DNA of 64,000 bases from Kocuria salsicia (GCF_007681555.1 NZ_VELE01000008.1:61564-125563); one strand, 5' to 3'. Positions 45,682 through 54,680 are shown, counted from the first letter of the stretch. The notes: generated by a model not told the origin, from the sequence alone. Program-made: numbers and translations.

Positions 45682-46179
45682 TCAGCCGATCCAGTAGCGG
45701 CGGACCGGGCGGCCGTCCCTGTCCGGGACCACGTTCTCCAGCACCCCGCCACAGGCCTCGATCGTCGCGGCGGAGGCGGCGTTGTCGTCCGCGCACACGA
45801 CCAGCACGCGGTCGACCCCCGCTGCGTTGAGCCGCGCCACGGACTGCCGCAGGATCTCCGTGGCGTAGCCGCGGCGCCGGAACGCAGGGCCCACGGCGTA
45901 GCCCACGTGGCCGCCCACGCGGAGGAGGTAGTCGGTGAGGGCGTACCGGATGGAGCTTCTGCCCACCACCTCACCGGCCACCTCCGCGAGCAGGTAGTCC
46001 GCCCGGACGAACCCCGGTGCCAGGTTCTCTCCCCGGGACGCGTGCTCCACGGCGTCCAGCACGTCGGACCACGTGCCCTCGTCCAGCACGAAGGAGAAGT
46101 CGTCGGATCGCAGCTGCTCGTGCAGCGCGCGGACCGCCGTCTCGTCCTCGGCCGTGGGGAATCGCAGCGTCAGTGGCAT
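45682..46179 (-). CDS. GNAT-family N-acetyltransferase
   Basis: The 165-residue protein shows the GNAT acetyl-CoA motif GHVGYAVGPAFRRRGYATEILRQSVARL (motif A) and VDRVLVVCADDNAASAATIEACGG (motif B), ending with RYWIG, typical of small single-domain acetyltransferases. The ATG at 46179 starts MPLTLRFPT and gives the family length; the longer frame adds 12 unlikely residues. Substrate unknown. It is convergent with the MarR gene. Confidence 0.8.
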   Translation of the reverse strand: MPLTLRFPTAEDETAVRALHEQLRSDDFSFVLDEGTWSDVLDAVEHASRGENLAPGFVRADYLLAEVAGEVVGRSSIRYALTDYLLRVGGHVGYAVGPAFRRRGYATEILRQSVARLNAAGVDRVLVVCADDNAASAATIEACGGVLENVVPDRDGRPVRRYWIG

Positions 46180-46256
46180 GTCGCCATGCTGGCACGGATG
46201 CCGTGTGGTGCCCACCCCGTGCCGGCTGGGCAGTCTTGGTCCCGGTCACAGAGTGT

Positions 46257-46466
46257 TCATCCACCGGAGCCGTAGGTGCGGCGGCCCGCCCGCTCGGCGA
46301 ACTCGTCCAGCGCCGTCAGGACCGCCGGAACCAACCAGACCTTCTGTCCCTCCACCTTGACCGACGGCTCGTGGCGGACCAGTCCCGCGGCGGTGAGGTC
46401 GTCCACGGTGCGGTAGGCGGTGGGTGCTGCGATGTACCCGTCAACGTCGTGCAGCAGTCCCGACGA
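46257..46466 (-). pseudogene. C-terminal relic of a Fic-family protein
   Basis: The last 65-70 codons before the TGA at 46257 read YIAAPTAYRTVDDLTAAGLV and VWLVPAVLTALDEFAERAGR. This is the winged-helix tail found at the end of many Fic AMP-transferase proteins. No Fic catalytic core (HPFxxGNGR) lies upstream and homology stops near 46466, close to an imperfect inverted repeat. It is too short to be a Fic protein and is read as a remnant. Confidence 0.5.
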
Positions 46467-46481
46467 GATGGCACGAAGAGG

Positions 46482-46517
46482 CCTAGTGAGACAGTCCGGG
46501 CACACCGTCCCACTAGG
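46482..46517. repeat. Imperfect inverted repeat beside the Fic relic
   Basis: CCTAGTGAGAC (46482-46492) and GTCCCACTAGG (46507-46517) form an 11-base stem with one mismatch and a 14-base loop. It sits at the break point of the Fic relic. It may be a terminator or the end of a lost element. The rest of 46467-46711 shows no gene. Confidence 0.4.
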
Positions 46518-46711
46518 CACTGCTCCTGCGGGCCCGACTTTCGCGGGTCCTGTGGCGCGAGGCTGCTGGCCCCTGGTGAGAGCTGACGCGCAGCGCAGAC
46601 GGACAGGAGGCCCCGGGGGAGTGCTCGACGCCTGGTGCCCACCCCGTGCCCGTGGCACACTGCCGGTGATGAGGACGCGCCTCACCGATCGACCGCGGCA
46701 GGGAGCACACC

Positions 46712-47017
46712 GTGACCGAAACACCCAGGACCACCACCACGGCCGCCGGCACGGTGGCGAGCGACCTGCCCGGAGGCGTGGTCCACGAGCTGCCCGCCGA
46801 CCTCGCGAGCGCGCTGCTGGCCGAGCCGGAGACCGCGCAGCTGTGGCGCGGACTCACCCCGCTGGGGCGCAACGAGTTCGTGTGCTGGGTGGAGGACGCC
46901 AAGAAGCCCGAGACCCGCGCCCGGCGCATCCGCCGCACGGGTGAGGAGATGCACGAGGGCAAGCGCCGCCCGTGCTGCTGGCCCGGCTGCAAACACCGCG
47001 AGCGCACGGGCCGCTGA
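46712..47017 (+). CDS. YdeI/OmpD-associated family small protein
   Basis: The 101-residue protein has the family core VHELPADLASALLAEPETAQLWRGLTPLGRNEFVCWVEDAKKPETRARRIRRT and a Cys/His cluster at the end (RPCCWPGCKHRERTGR), which could bind a metal. Members are small and uncharacterised. GTG at 46712 after GGGAG. It is a single gene with about 220 non-coding bases before the permease. I recognise the family pattern; function is unknown. Confidence 0.72.
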   Translation: MTETPRTTTTAAGTVASDLPGGVVHELPADLASALLAEPETAQLWRGLTPLGRNEFVCWVEDAKKPETRARRIRRTGEEMHEGKRRPCCWPGCKHRERTGR

Positions 47018-47238
47018 GCCCGACCGGACTGTCGCCGTCCTCGCGGTGCCCAGGAGTCCCTTCGCACGGGTTCCCGGGGGACCGCTCGGGGGCAGCGGGC
47101 CGCACGGCAGCCGCGTCCGGGCGAAGAGCGGGTGTGCCGCAGCCGATGAACAGCTGACTGAGCGCTTAGGCTTCCTCTGTGCACACTGCCGGTCAACGGC
47201 GGGTGCGCGATGCCCGTCTCGACCGAAGGTGTACTCGC

Positions 47239-48804
47239 ATGGACTCGAGCTCCTCCGACACGACGCCCACGAGCCGCGCCGAGTCGAACAACCAGTACGT
47301 CGCCGAGCAGGAGGGGTACAGCAAGGGACTCACCGCGCGCCAGATCAACATGATCGCGATCGGCAGCTCCATCGGCACGGGTCTGTTCCTGGGGGCCGGT
47401 GGTGGTCTGGCGGACGCCGGGCCCGCCCTGTTCCTGCTGTACGCGGTGGCTGGGTTCTTCGGCTACCTGATCCTGCGCCAGCTCGGGGAGCTGGTGATGC
47501 ACCGGCCGTCCTCAGGCTCCTTCGTCTCCTACACGCGCGAGTTCTACGGCGAGAAGAGCGCGTACTTCGTGGGCTGGATGTACTGGCTCTCGTGGGCGTC
47601 CACCACGGTGGTGGACGCCACCGCCATGGCCATCTACGTCAAGTGGTTCGGGCAGTACAGCCAGTTCGTCGCGGACCTGCCCCAGTGGCTGCTGGCCGCG
47701 GTGGTGCTGGTGGTCGTGATGATCACCAACCTCATCTCCGTGAAGGTATTCGGGGAGATGGAGTTCTGGTTCGCCGTGGTCAAGGTCTCCGCGCTCGTGG
47801 TCTTCCTGGTCGTGGGCGTGGCGTTCGTGCTCTTCGGGACCCCCACGGGTGCGCCCACCGGGTTCTCGCTGATCACCGAGAACGGCGGGATCTTCCCCAA
47901 CGGTCTGCTCCCCGCCCTGGTGGTCTCGCAGGGCGTGGTGTTCGCGTACTCGGGCATCGAGCTGGTGGGCATCACCGCCGGTGAGACCCAGGACCCGCGC
48001 AAGACCATTCCCAAGGCCATCAACACGGTGATCCTGCGCATCGCGCTGTTCTACGTGGGCTCCATCCTGCTGCTCACGCTGCTGCTGCCGTACACGGCGT
48101 ACTCGGCGGACGAGTCCCCGTTCGTCACGTTCTTCAGCTCCATCGGCATCGACGGCATCGGGCCCATCATGCAGCTCGTGGTGATCACCGCGGCGCTGTC
48201 CTCGCTCAACGCGGGCCTGTACTCCACGGGCCGGATCGTGCACTCCATGGCCATGGCCGGTTCCGCGCCCAAGTTCACCGGGAAGATGACGCGCTCGGGT
48301 GTTCCCGCGGGCGGCATCCTGCTCACGGTGGGCGTGGGGGCGCTGGGCGTCATCCTCAACTACTACGTCCCGGAGGAGGCGTTCAGCATCGTGCTGAACA
48401 TCTCCGCGATCGGCATCCTGGTGGGCTGGGCCGCCATCACCCTGCCGCACCAGAAGTTCGTGCGGCTCTCCAAACAGGGCCTCTACCAGCGCCCCGCGTA
48501 CCGTGCGCCGTTCGCGCCGTACACCAACTGGCTCACCATGGCGTTCCTCGTGGGCGTGATGATCCTCGTGGCGCTGGACTACCCGCTGGGTACCCTCACC
48601 GTGGCCTCGATGGCCGTGGTGGTCCCCGTGCTGATCGTCGGCTGGTTCCTGGTGCGGGACCGCGTGCGCGCCATCGCCGCCGAGCGCGAGGGCTACACGG
48701 GTGCTTTCCCCGTGGTCGTGAGCTCGTCCGTGGCCGAGCGCGGGCGACGTCGCGACGAGCGCCCCGGCAGCAGCGGGCGCGTGGACGACCTGGAGCTGCC
48801 GTAG
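47239..48804 (+). CDS. APC-family amino-acid permease (AnsP/CycA-like)
   Basis: The 521-residue protein has 12 helices and the amino-acid permease start GLTARQINMIAIGSSIGTGLFLGAGGGLADAGPA (sodium-independent APC motif), then PSSGSFVSYTREFYGEKSAYFVGWMYWLSW and SGIELVGITAGETQDPRKTIPKAINTVILRI. These match the AAT group that carries asparagine, D-serine/alanine/glycine, GABA or aromatic amino acids; the AnsP-like loop suggests asparagine, but this is not decisive. A charged tail follows. ATG at 47239. No amino-acid catabolic gene is adjacent. Confidence 0.87.
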   Translation: MDSSSSDTTPTSRAESNNQYVAEQEGYSKGLTARQINMIAIGSSIGTGLFLGAGGGLADAGPALFLLYAVAGFFGYLILRQLGELVMHRPSSGSFVSYTREFYGEKSAYFVGWMYWLSWASTTVVDATAMAIYVKWFGQYSQFVADLPQWLLAAVVLVVVMITNLISVKVFGEMEFWFAVVKVSALVVFLVVGVAFVLFGTPTGAPTGFSLITENGGIFPNGLLPALVVSQGVVFAYSGIELVGITAGETQDPRKTIPKAINTVILRIALFYVGSILLLTLLLPYTAYSADESPFVTFFSSIGIDGIGPIMQLVVITAALSSLNAGLYSTGRIVHSMAMAGSAPKFTGKMTRSGVPAGGILLTVGVGALGVILNYYVPEEAFSIVLNISAIGILVGWAAITLPHQKFVRLSKQGLYQRPAYRAPFAPYTNWLTMAFLVGVMILVALDYPLGTLTVASMAVVVPVLIVGWFLVRDRVRAIAAEREGYTGAFPVVVSSSVAERGRRRDERPGSSGRVDDLELP

Positions 48805-48847
48805 TCCGTGCGCTGCGTGGGCGGCCCCACCGAGCCGGCCTGCGCGC

Positions 48848-49338
48848 TCAGTGGGCGCGCAGCGTCGTCGTAGTGATCACGAGGACGGGGACGAAGTCGA
48901 GCGCCACGGCGCCCAGCCCCGCGAACCCCCACAAGGGAGAGCACCGGGCCAGCGAGGGCTCCGCCCGCCGCCCCCGCACAGGTTCATGGCCAGGTCGGAG
49001 GTGCCCTGCAGTGCGGGGCGCTCCTGGGTCTGCACGGTTTCGGTGACCATGGTGGTCCTGGAGACCGTGGACGCGGACCAGCCCAGCCCCAGCAGGACCA
49101 GCGCGGTCAGCACGAGGCCGTGGTGCTCCGCGCCGAACCCGGTGAGCAGCAGTGCTGCGGCGAGCAGCCCCTGGCCGAGCAGGCCCATGCCGGTGAGCAG
49201 CATCGGAAAGATGCTCGTGGTGGCTCCGAGCAGGATCCCGGCGGCGCTGAGGATCGCGACGAACGCGCCGGCGCTCAGCGGCGTCCTGGCCCGGGAGGCC
49301 GCCGGACGCGGCCCGGGAGGTGACGGTCTTGCGTCCAT
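48848..49338 (-). pseudogene. C-terminal relic of an MFS transporter with frameshifts
   Basis: From ATG 49338 the minus strand reads four to five helices of a major facilitator (AGAFVAILSAAGILLGATTSIFP, GLLGQGLLAAALLLTGFG, GLVLTALVLLGLGWSASTVSRTTMVTETV, then RPALQGTSDLAMNLCGGG). In the G-rich run near 48975 the frame moves (GALAGPVLSLVG), and near 48925 it moves again (FAGLGAVALDFVPVLVITTTT) to a stop at 48848. The N-terminal half is missing. Two frameshifts and truncation make it non-functional. Confidence 0.6.
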
Positions 49339-49343
49339 GATGG

Positions 49344-49359
49344 CGCACGACGTCGTGCG
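49344..49359. promoter_or_regulatory. 16-base perfect palindrome upstream of the thioesterase gene
   Basis: CGCACGACGTCGTGCG is fully self-complementary and lies between the MFS relic and the thioesterase gene, about 30 bases before a TAGGGT hexamer (49390-49395). It could be an operator left from regulation of the former transporter, or a site for an unlinked regulator. Confidence 0.4.
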
Positions 49360-49401
49360 GGTCGTTCCCCGCGCCTGCCCGCTCCCGCATAGGGTTGAGC
49401 C

Positions 49402-49836
49402 ATGGAGCAGCCAGGGGACATCACATTCCGGACCCGCAAATGGGTGAAGCCCGAGGACCTCAACGCGAACGGCACCCTCTTCGGGGGGTCGCTGCTGCGG
49501 TGGATCGACGAGGAGGCCGCGATCTACGCGATCGTGCAGCTGGGCAACCGGCGGGCGGTCACCAAGTACATGTCGGAGATCGAGTTCGTGGCCTCCGCGG
49601 TGCAGGGCGACATCATCGAGATGGGCCTGACCGCCACCGCGTTCGGACGCACATCCCTGACCATGCGGGCGCAGGTCCGCAACGTCATCACGGGTGAGCT
49701 GATCCTGAGCATCGACAAGATCGTGTTCGTGAACCTGGGGGAGGACGGCCAGCCCACCCCGCACGGTTACACGGAGATCACGTACGACCGGGACCGGATT
49801 CCCACCCCCAGCAGCCTGAGGAGGCCACAGCAGTGA
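49402..49836 (+). CDS. Hotdog-fold acyl-CoA thioesterase (YciA-like)
   Basis: The 144-residue protein has the hotdog thioesterase pattern KPEDLNANGTLFGGSLLRWIDEEAAIYA, with the active-site Asp in the long helix, and KYMSEIEFVASAVQGDIIEMG. It would hydrolyse acyl-CoAs in the cytoplasm as a hexamer of the YciA type. The usual His before GTLFGG is Asn here. A TAGGGT hexamer lies six bases before the ATG, suggesting a leaderless transcript. Its stop overlaps the start of the SMP-30 gene by four bases, so the two are coupled. Confidence 0.82.
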   Translation: MEQPGDITFRTRKWVKPEDLNANGTLFGGSLLRWIDEEAAIYAIVQLGNRRAVTKYMSEIEFVASAVQGDIIEMGLTATAFGRTSLTMRAQVRNVITGELILSIDKIVFVNLGEDGQPTPHGYTEITYDRDRIPTPSSLRRPQQ

Positions 49837-50747
49837 AGAAGCTGACCGCGCAGAGGATCACACCGTCCTGGACCTACCACGGAGAGGGCCCGTGCTGGAG
49901 CGCCGAGTGGGGCGGACTGGCCTGGGTGGACATGCTCGCCGGGGACGTCATGACGTTCGGCCCGCTGGACGAGCCGCGCCGGCAGGACGTCGGGGCGGTG
50001 GCCGCGTGCGTGCGCCCGCGCGAGACCGGAGGCCAGATCATCGCCGTGGAGCGCGGCGTCGTCCTCACGGACCGCGAGGGCACGTTCCAGCGCGAGGTGA
50101 CCCTGTGGGACACCCCGGACGTGCGGATGAACGAGGGCGGTGTGGCCCCGGACGGCTCGTTCTACGTGGGGTCCATGGCCTACGACCAGGCCGAGGGTGA
50201 GGCAACCCTCTACCGGGTGGCCCCGGACCTGGACTGGGAGCCGGTGCTCGAGAACGTCACCATCTCCAACGGCATCGCGTGGTCCCCGGACGGCGCACTC
50301 GCCTACTACAACGACACACCCTCGCACGAGGTCGTGGTCTTCGACTGGTTCCCGGAGGCGGGGCTGCAGAACCGGCGCAGCTTCGTGCGCCCCGTGGTGG
50401 ACGACGACGCCGCTGCGGCCGCCACGGATCCTGGCGAACAGTACGAGCCGGGCAGCGTCACAGCCAACCCGGACGGCCTGACCGTGGACTCGGAGGGCGC
50501 GGTGTGGACCGCGCTCAACGGCTCCGGCCAGGTGCACCGGTACCTGCCGGACGGCACCCTGGACACGGTGGTCTCGGTGGGTGCCAAGCAGGTCACGGCC
50601 TGCACCCTGGGCGGGGAGGACCTGCGCACGCTCTACATCACGACGTCGCGCGAGAACCTCCCCGCGGACGTCCAGCCCACGGCGGGGTCCCTCTACTCGG
50701 TGCGCGTGGCGGTGCCCGGGCAGGTCACGAGGGCGTTCGCGGGCTGA
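49833..50747 (+). CDS. SMP-30/gluconolactonase family protein
   Basis: The 304-residue protein is a six-bladed propeller of the SMP-30/LRE type. Metal-binding features are EGPCWSAEWGGLAWVDM (Glu), TISNGIAWSPDGALAYYND (Asn) and ANPDGLTVDSEGAVWTALNG (Asp), in the order seen in gluconolactonases and luciferin-regenerating proteins. It would hydrolyse a sugar lactone. GTG at 49833 within the overlap with the thioesterase stop. The link between a thioesterase and a lactonase is unexplained. Confidence 0.83.
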   Translation: MKKLTAQRITPSWTYHGEGPCWSAEWGGLAWVDMLAGDVMTFGPLDEPRRQDVGAVAACVRPRETGGQIIAVERGVVLTDREGTFQREVTLWDTPDVRMNEGGVAPDGSFYVGSMAYDQAEGEATLYRVAPDLDWEPVLENVTISNGIAWSPDGALAYYNDTPSHEVVVFDWFPEAGLQNRRSFVRPVVDDDAAAAATDPGEQYEPGSVTANPDGLTVDSEGAVWTALNGSGQVHRYLPDGTLDTVVSVGAKQVTACTLGGEDLRTLYITTSRENLPADVQPTAGSLYSVRVAVPGQVTRAFAG

Positions 50748-50875
50748 CCTCTCGAGGCCCGGGCTGGCCTCTGGGTGGGGGCCGGCGGTGGGATGGACGA
50801 AGCGCGCATGCGGTGTGCCCGGCGTCGAGATCCCGTGGGGGCCTCGGCCGCGAGGCAGACACCGAAGCCAGACGA

Positions 50876-50919
50876 GCGCAGCGCCCGGTGCCACGTGGAT
50901 CGTGGCGCCGGGCGCTGCG
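50876..50919. terminator. Bidirectional terminator between the SMP-30 and ABC transporter genes
   Basis: A stem of about 19 pairs (GCGCAGCGCCCGG...CCGGGCGCTGCG, with GCCAC/GTGGC inside) lies in the 219-base gap between convergent genes. No gene is visible in the rest of the gap. Confidence 0.75.
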
Positions 50920-50966
50920 TGCTCCCCGCTGTGCCACGGAGGGCGACGGCGGGGAGCAGAACCTGC

Positions 50967-52661
50967 TCAGACGGCGTTCATCAGTCCCGCCCCGGGGATC
51001 GCGGCCAGCAGCTTCTGCGTGTACTCGGTCTGCGGGTTCTCGAACACGGCGTCCGTGGAACCGGTCTCGAGCAGCTTGCCCCGCTCCATGACGCACACGT
51101 TGTCCGCTATCTGACGGACCACCGCGAGGTCGTGGGTGATGAACAGGTACGTCAGACCCAGCTCGTGCTGCAGCTCGGCCAGCAGGTTGAGGATCTGCGC
51201 CTGCACGAGCACGTCCAGCGCGGAGACCGCCTCGTCGCACACCACGAGCTCCGGGTTCAGGGCCAGGGCGCGGGCGATCGCCACGCGCTGACGCTGCCCG
51301 CCGGAGAGCTCGTTCGGGTAGCGTGCGAGCATCGACTGGGGCAGGGAGACCTGGTCCATCAGCTCGCGGACCTTCTTCTCCCGCTCTTTGCCCGAGCCGA
51401 CTCCGTGGACCCTCAGCGGTTCCTCGATGGTGCGGTAGATGTTGTACATCGGGTCCAGGGAGCCGTACGGGTCCTGGAAGATGGGCTGCACCCGCCGGCG
51501 GAACGCGAACAGCTTGCGCCCACGCAGCTGGGCCACGTCCTGGCCGTCGAAGTTGATCGTGCCGGAGGTGATGGGTTCCAGCCCGAGCATCATCTTGGCC
51601 ACGGTGGACTTGCCGGAGCCGGACTCCCCGACCACCGCGGTGGTCGTGCCGCGCGGGATGGAGAAGGACACGTGGTCCACCGCGGTGAAGTCCTCGGAAC
51701 GGCCCCACGAGCCGCGCAGCTTGTACACCTTGGTGAGGTCCTCGACCCGCACGAAGTCCTGCTTCAGTGTGGCCTGCATCGAGGTCCTGGGGCGCTCGGC
51801 CAGGAGGTCTTCCGCCTCCTGGCCGCGGCTGCGGGCCACCTGGATGCGCCGGGAGGCCAGCGAGGGCGCCGACTCCACGAGCTTTTGGGTGTAGGGGTGG
51901 CGCGGGTTGCGCAGCAGCTGCAGCGCCGGTCCCGCCTCCACGACCTCGCCCTTGTACATCACCACGACCTTCTGGGCCCGCTCGGCCGCCAGACCGAGGT
52001 CGTGCGTGATGAGCAGCACGGCGGTGCCCAGCTCGTCGGTCATCTTCCGGAGGTGGTCCAGGATGGTGCGCTGCACGGTCACGTCCAGAGCTGACGTGGG
52101 CTCGTCCGCGATCAGCAGCCGCGGCTGGCACGAGAGCCCGATGGAGATCAGCGCGCGCTGGCGCATGCCGCCGGAGAACTCGTGCGGGTACTGCTTGGCG
52201 CGCTTCTCCGCGTCTGGCAGGCCGGCTTGGCTGAGCACCCGGGCCACGTCCGCGTCAGAGGACGGCAGACCGTTGGCCTTGAGGGTCTCCCGAACCTGGA
52301 AGCCCACCTTCCACACAGGGTTCAGGTTGGACATCGGGTCCTGGGGCACCATGCCGATCTGGCTGCCGCGCAGCCCCACCTTGCGCTTCTCGCTGGCGTG
52401 GGTGATGTCCTCGCCGTCGAAGATGATCTGCCCCGAGTTCACACGGCCGTTGGCGGGCAGCAGCCCGATCGCGGCCAGCGCCGAGGTGGACTTGCCCGAA
52501 CCGGACTCGCCCACGATCGCCACGGTCTCACCGGGCATCACGGTGAAGTTCGAGTTCTTGACGGCCTGGACCTCGCCCGTGGCGGTGGTGAAGGCGATCC
52601 CGAGATCGCGCACCTCCAGCAGGGGGCGGTTCTTATCCTGGGTCTCCTGCGACATGCTCAT
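50967..52661 (-). CDS. Oligopeptide/dipeptide ABC transporter, double ATP-binding protein
   Basis: The 564-residue protein fuses two ATPase domains of the DppD/DppF type. The first (about 10-265) has VAIVGESGSGKSTSALAAIG, FSGGMRQRALISIGLS and LLIADEPTSALDVTVQ. The second (about 290-555) has VVGESGSGKSTVAKMMLG, LSGGQRQRVAIARALA and LVVCDEAVSALDV. In the second Walker B region Ala-Val replaces the more usual Pro-Thr/Val, which is minor. It powers the adjacent permeases. ATG at 52661 meets the DppC stop (TGATG). Fused ATPases are common in actinobacterial peptide transporters. Confidence 0.88.
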   Translation of the reverse strand: MSMSQETQDKNRPLLEVRDLGIAFTTATGEVQAVKNSNFTVMPGETVAIVGESGSGKSTSALAAIGLLPANGRVNSGQIIFDGEDITHASEKRKVGLRGSQIGMVPQDPMSNLNPVWKVGFQVRETLKANGLPSSDADVARVLSQAGLPDAEKRAKQYPHEFSGGMRQRALISIGLSCQPRLLIADEPTSALDVTVQRTILDHLRKMTDELGTAVLLITHDLGLAAERAQKVVVMYKGEVVEAGPALQLLRNPRHPYTQKLVESAPSLASRRIQVARSRGQEAEDLLAERPRTSMQATLKQDFVRVEDLTKVYKLRGSWGRSEDFTAVDHVSFSIPRGTTTAVVGESGSGKSTVAKMMLGLEPITSGTINFDGQDVAQLRGRKLFAFRRRVQPIFQDPYGSLDPMYNIYRTIEEPLRVHGVGSGKEREKKVRELMDQVSLPQSMLARYPNELSGGQRQRVAIARALALNPELVVCDEAVSALDVLVQAQILNLLAELQHELGLTYLFITHDLAVVRQIADNVCVMERGKLLETGSTDAVFENPQTEYTQKLLAAIPGAGLMNAV

Positions 52662-53761
52662 CACTTCTTCCGGGCCTTCGGATCCAGGGCATCACGCAGC
52701 GCGTCACCGAGCATGATGAAGCTCAGGACGGTCAACGACAGTGCCAGGCCGGGCCAAAATACGGGCATCGGGTTGGAGCGGAAGGCGTCCTTCGCGTCCG
52801 AGATGTCGTTGCCCCAGCTCATCATGCCGGGCGGCAGTCCGATGCCGAGGTAGGACAGAGTGGACTCGGCGACGATGAACGTGCCCAGGGAGATCGTGGC
52901 GATCACGATCACCGGGGCCATCGCGTTGGGGATGATGTGGCGCATCAGGATCCCCAGGGAGGAGACCCCCAGGGAGCGGGCGCTGACCACGTAGTCCGCG
53001 TTGCGCACCTCGACCACGGCACCTCGCATGATGCGCGCGATCTGTGGCCAGCCGAAGAGCACGAGCACCACCACCAGGGTCCAGACCCCTCGGTGGGCCT
53101 TGAAGAACGGCAGCTGCATGACCACTAGGGCGCCCAGGATCAGGGGCAGCGCGAAGAAGACGTCGCCCAGGCGGGCGAGCACGCCGTCGATCCAGCCGCC
53201 GAAGTAGCCGGCGAGCGCACCGATGATCCCGCCGATGACCACCACGCCGATGGTGGTGAACAGGCCCACCATCAGCGAGGCCCGGGTCCCGGCGATCACG
53301 CGCGAGTACACATCGCAACCCTGGGCGGTGAAGCCCATGGGGTGACCCGCGGAGGCCTTGCCGTTGGAGTTCTCCAGCAGGCACTGGGTGGCGGCCGCGG
53401 ACGGGTTCTCCGTCCAGAACAGCTGCGGGAACAGCGCCACCACGATCACCAGGACGATCAGCAGCGCGGCAATGACGAACGTGGGCTTCTTGCGCAGCTG
53501 CCGCCAGGCGTCGCGCCACAGGCTCACAGGGGCACCCTCGGCAGAGCGGGAGTCCGTGGCGGTGACGGGAGTGCTCCCCACGTCTGCGACGAAGTGCTCC
53601 ATCATGATGCCGGTGCTCAGCCCGCCCAGGTCCTTCTGATGGGATCCGGCCGGGGTGTCGGCGGTGTCCGCGATCTCTCGCATGGCCGCTTCGTGGGCGC
53701 GGGCCTCGGGATCCAGGTCCCGGTCCGCGGCGTCGTTGTTTTCCATGTTGGCCTCACGCAT
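52661..53761 (-). CDS. Oligopeptide/dipeptide ABC transporter permease (DppC/OppC type)
   Basis: The 366-residue permease has a long cytoplasmic leader (about 80 residues), a first helix FVIAALLIVLVIVVALFPQL and the OppC-type core with SLMVGLFTTIGVVVIGGIIGALAGYFGG. The EAA loop reads YVVSARSLGVSSLGILMRHIIPNAMAPV and contacts the ATPase. ATG at 53761 overlaps the DppB stop by eight bases; an internal ATG at 53746 is an alternative. It forms the pore with the DppB-type protein. Confidence 0.87.
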   Translation of the reverse strand: MREANMENNDAADRDLDPEARAHEAAMREIADTADTPAGSHQKDLGGLSTGIMMEHFVADVGSTPVTATDSRSAEGAPVSLWRDAWRQLRKKPTFVIAALLIVLVIVVALFPQLFWTENPSAAATQCLLENSNGKASAGHPMGFTAQGCDVYSRVIAGTRASLMVGLFTTIGVVVIGGIIGALAGYFGGWIDGVLARLGDVFFALPLILGALVVMQLPFFKAHRGVWTLVVVLVLFGWPQIARIMRGAVVEVRNADYVVSARSLGVSSLGILMRHIIPNAMAPVIVIATISLGTFIVAESTLSYLGIGLPPGMMSWGNDISDAKDAFRSNPMPVFWPGLALSLTVLSFIMLGDALRDALDPKARKK

Positions 53762-54680
53762 AACGGATCCTCGGGTCGAGCCAGGCGTACAGGAGATCGA
53801 CGACCAGGTTGGCCACACAGAAGATGATGACCATCACGGACACCACGGAGACCACCATGGGTGCGTCGCCGAGGGTCAGTGCTTTGTACAGCTGGTTGCC
53901 GATGCCCGGGACGTTGAAGATGCCCTCGGTGACGATCGCTCCGCCCATCAGGGCGCCCAGGTCCATGCCCAGGAAGGTCGCCACGGGGATCATGGAGTTG
54001 CGCAGGATGTGCACCCGCACCACGCGTCCACGGGTCAGGCCCTTGGCGGTGGCGGTGCGGACGTAGTCCGCGCTGGCGTTCTCCGACACGGCGGTGCGGG
54101 TCAGGCGCAGCACCTGGGCGAAGGAGACGAGTCCCAGCACGATGCCGGGCAGGATCAGGTCGCTCCAGTCCGCGGCGCCGGAGACGGTGGGCTTCGCGAG
54201 GCCCCACTTGACGCCCACGAAGTACTGCATCACGAAGCCGAGCACGAAGATCGGCACGGCGATGACCACCAGGGACAGCACCAGGACGGTCGAGTCGAAC
54301 CAGCCGCCCTTCTTCAGCCCGGCGTACAGGCCGAAGGTGATGCCGAAGATCGCCTCGAAGATCAGCGCGATGATTGCGAGGCGGATGGTGGCGGGGAAGG
54401 CGTCCGCGAGGACGCTGCTGACCTCGCGCCCAGAGAAGTTCACTCCGAGGTCGCCGGTGAGCAGGTTGCCGATGTAGTGGAAGTACTGCATGAAGAAGGG
54501 GTCGTCCAGGTGGTACTGCTTGGTGAGCGCGGCGGCGACACCGGGCGTGCAGCCCTTGTCCCCGCACAGCGCGTCCAGCGGATCACCGGGGGTCATGAAG
54601 ACCAGGAAGTAGACCAGCAGCGTGGCGCCCAAGAACACGGGGATCAGCTGCAGGAGTCTTTTGACCAGGTACCAGGCCAA
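53754..54680 (-). CDS. Oligopeptide/dipeptide ABC transporter permease (DppB/OppB type)
   Basis: The 308-residue permease starts MAWYLVKRLLQLIPVFLGATLLVYFLVFMTPGDP, the classical OppB N-terminus. It continues with an extracellular loop that contains two Cys (LCGDKGC) and ends with the EAA loop DYVRTATAKGLTRGRVVRVHILRNSMIPV and four helices. The start is TTG at 54680, with GGAG six bases upstream. It lies between the substrate-binding protein gene and the DppC-type gene in one operon. Confidence 0.87.
   Translation of the reverse strand: MAWYLVKRLLQLIPVFLGATLLVYFLVFMTPGDPLDALCGDKGCTPGVAAALTKQYHLDDPFFMQYFHYIGNLLTGDLGVNFSGREVSSVLADAFPATIRLAIIALIFEAIFGITFGLYAGLKKGGWFDSTVLVLSLVVIAVPIFVLGFVMQYFVGVKWGLAKPTVSGAADWSDLILPGIVLGLVSFAQVLRLTRTAVSENASADYVRTATAKGLTRGRVVRVHILRNSMIPVATFLGMDLGALMGGAIVTEGIFNVPGIGNQLYKALTLGDAPMVVSVVSVMVIIFCVANLVVDLLYAWLDPRIRYA

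Noticed and set aside
45520..46586. Plus-strand open frames opposite the acetyltransferase and the Fic relic
   Set aside because: Arg/Gly/Pro-rich translations without hydrophobic or conserved pattern; they are antisense shadows.
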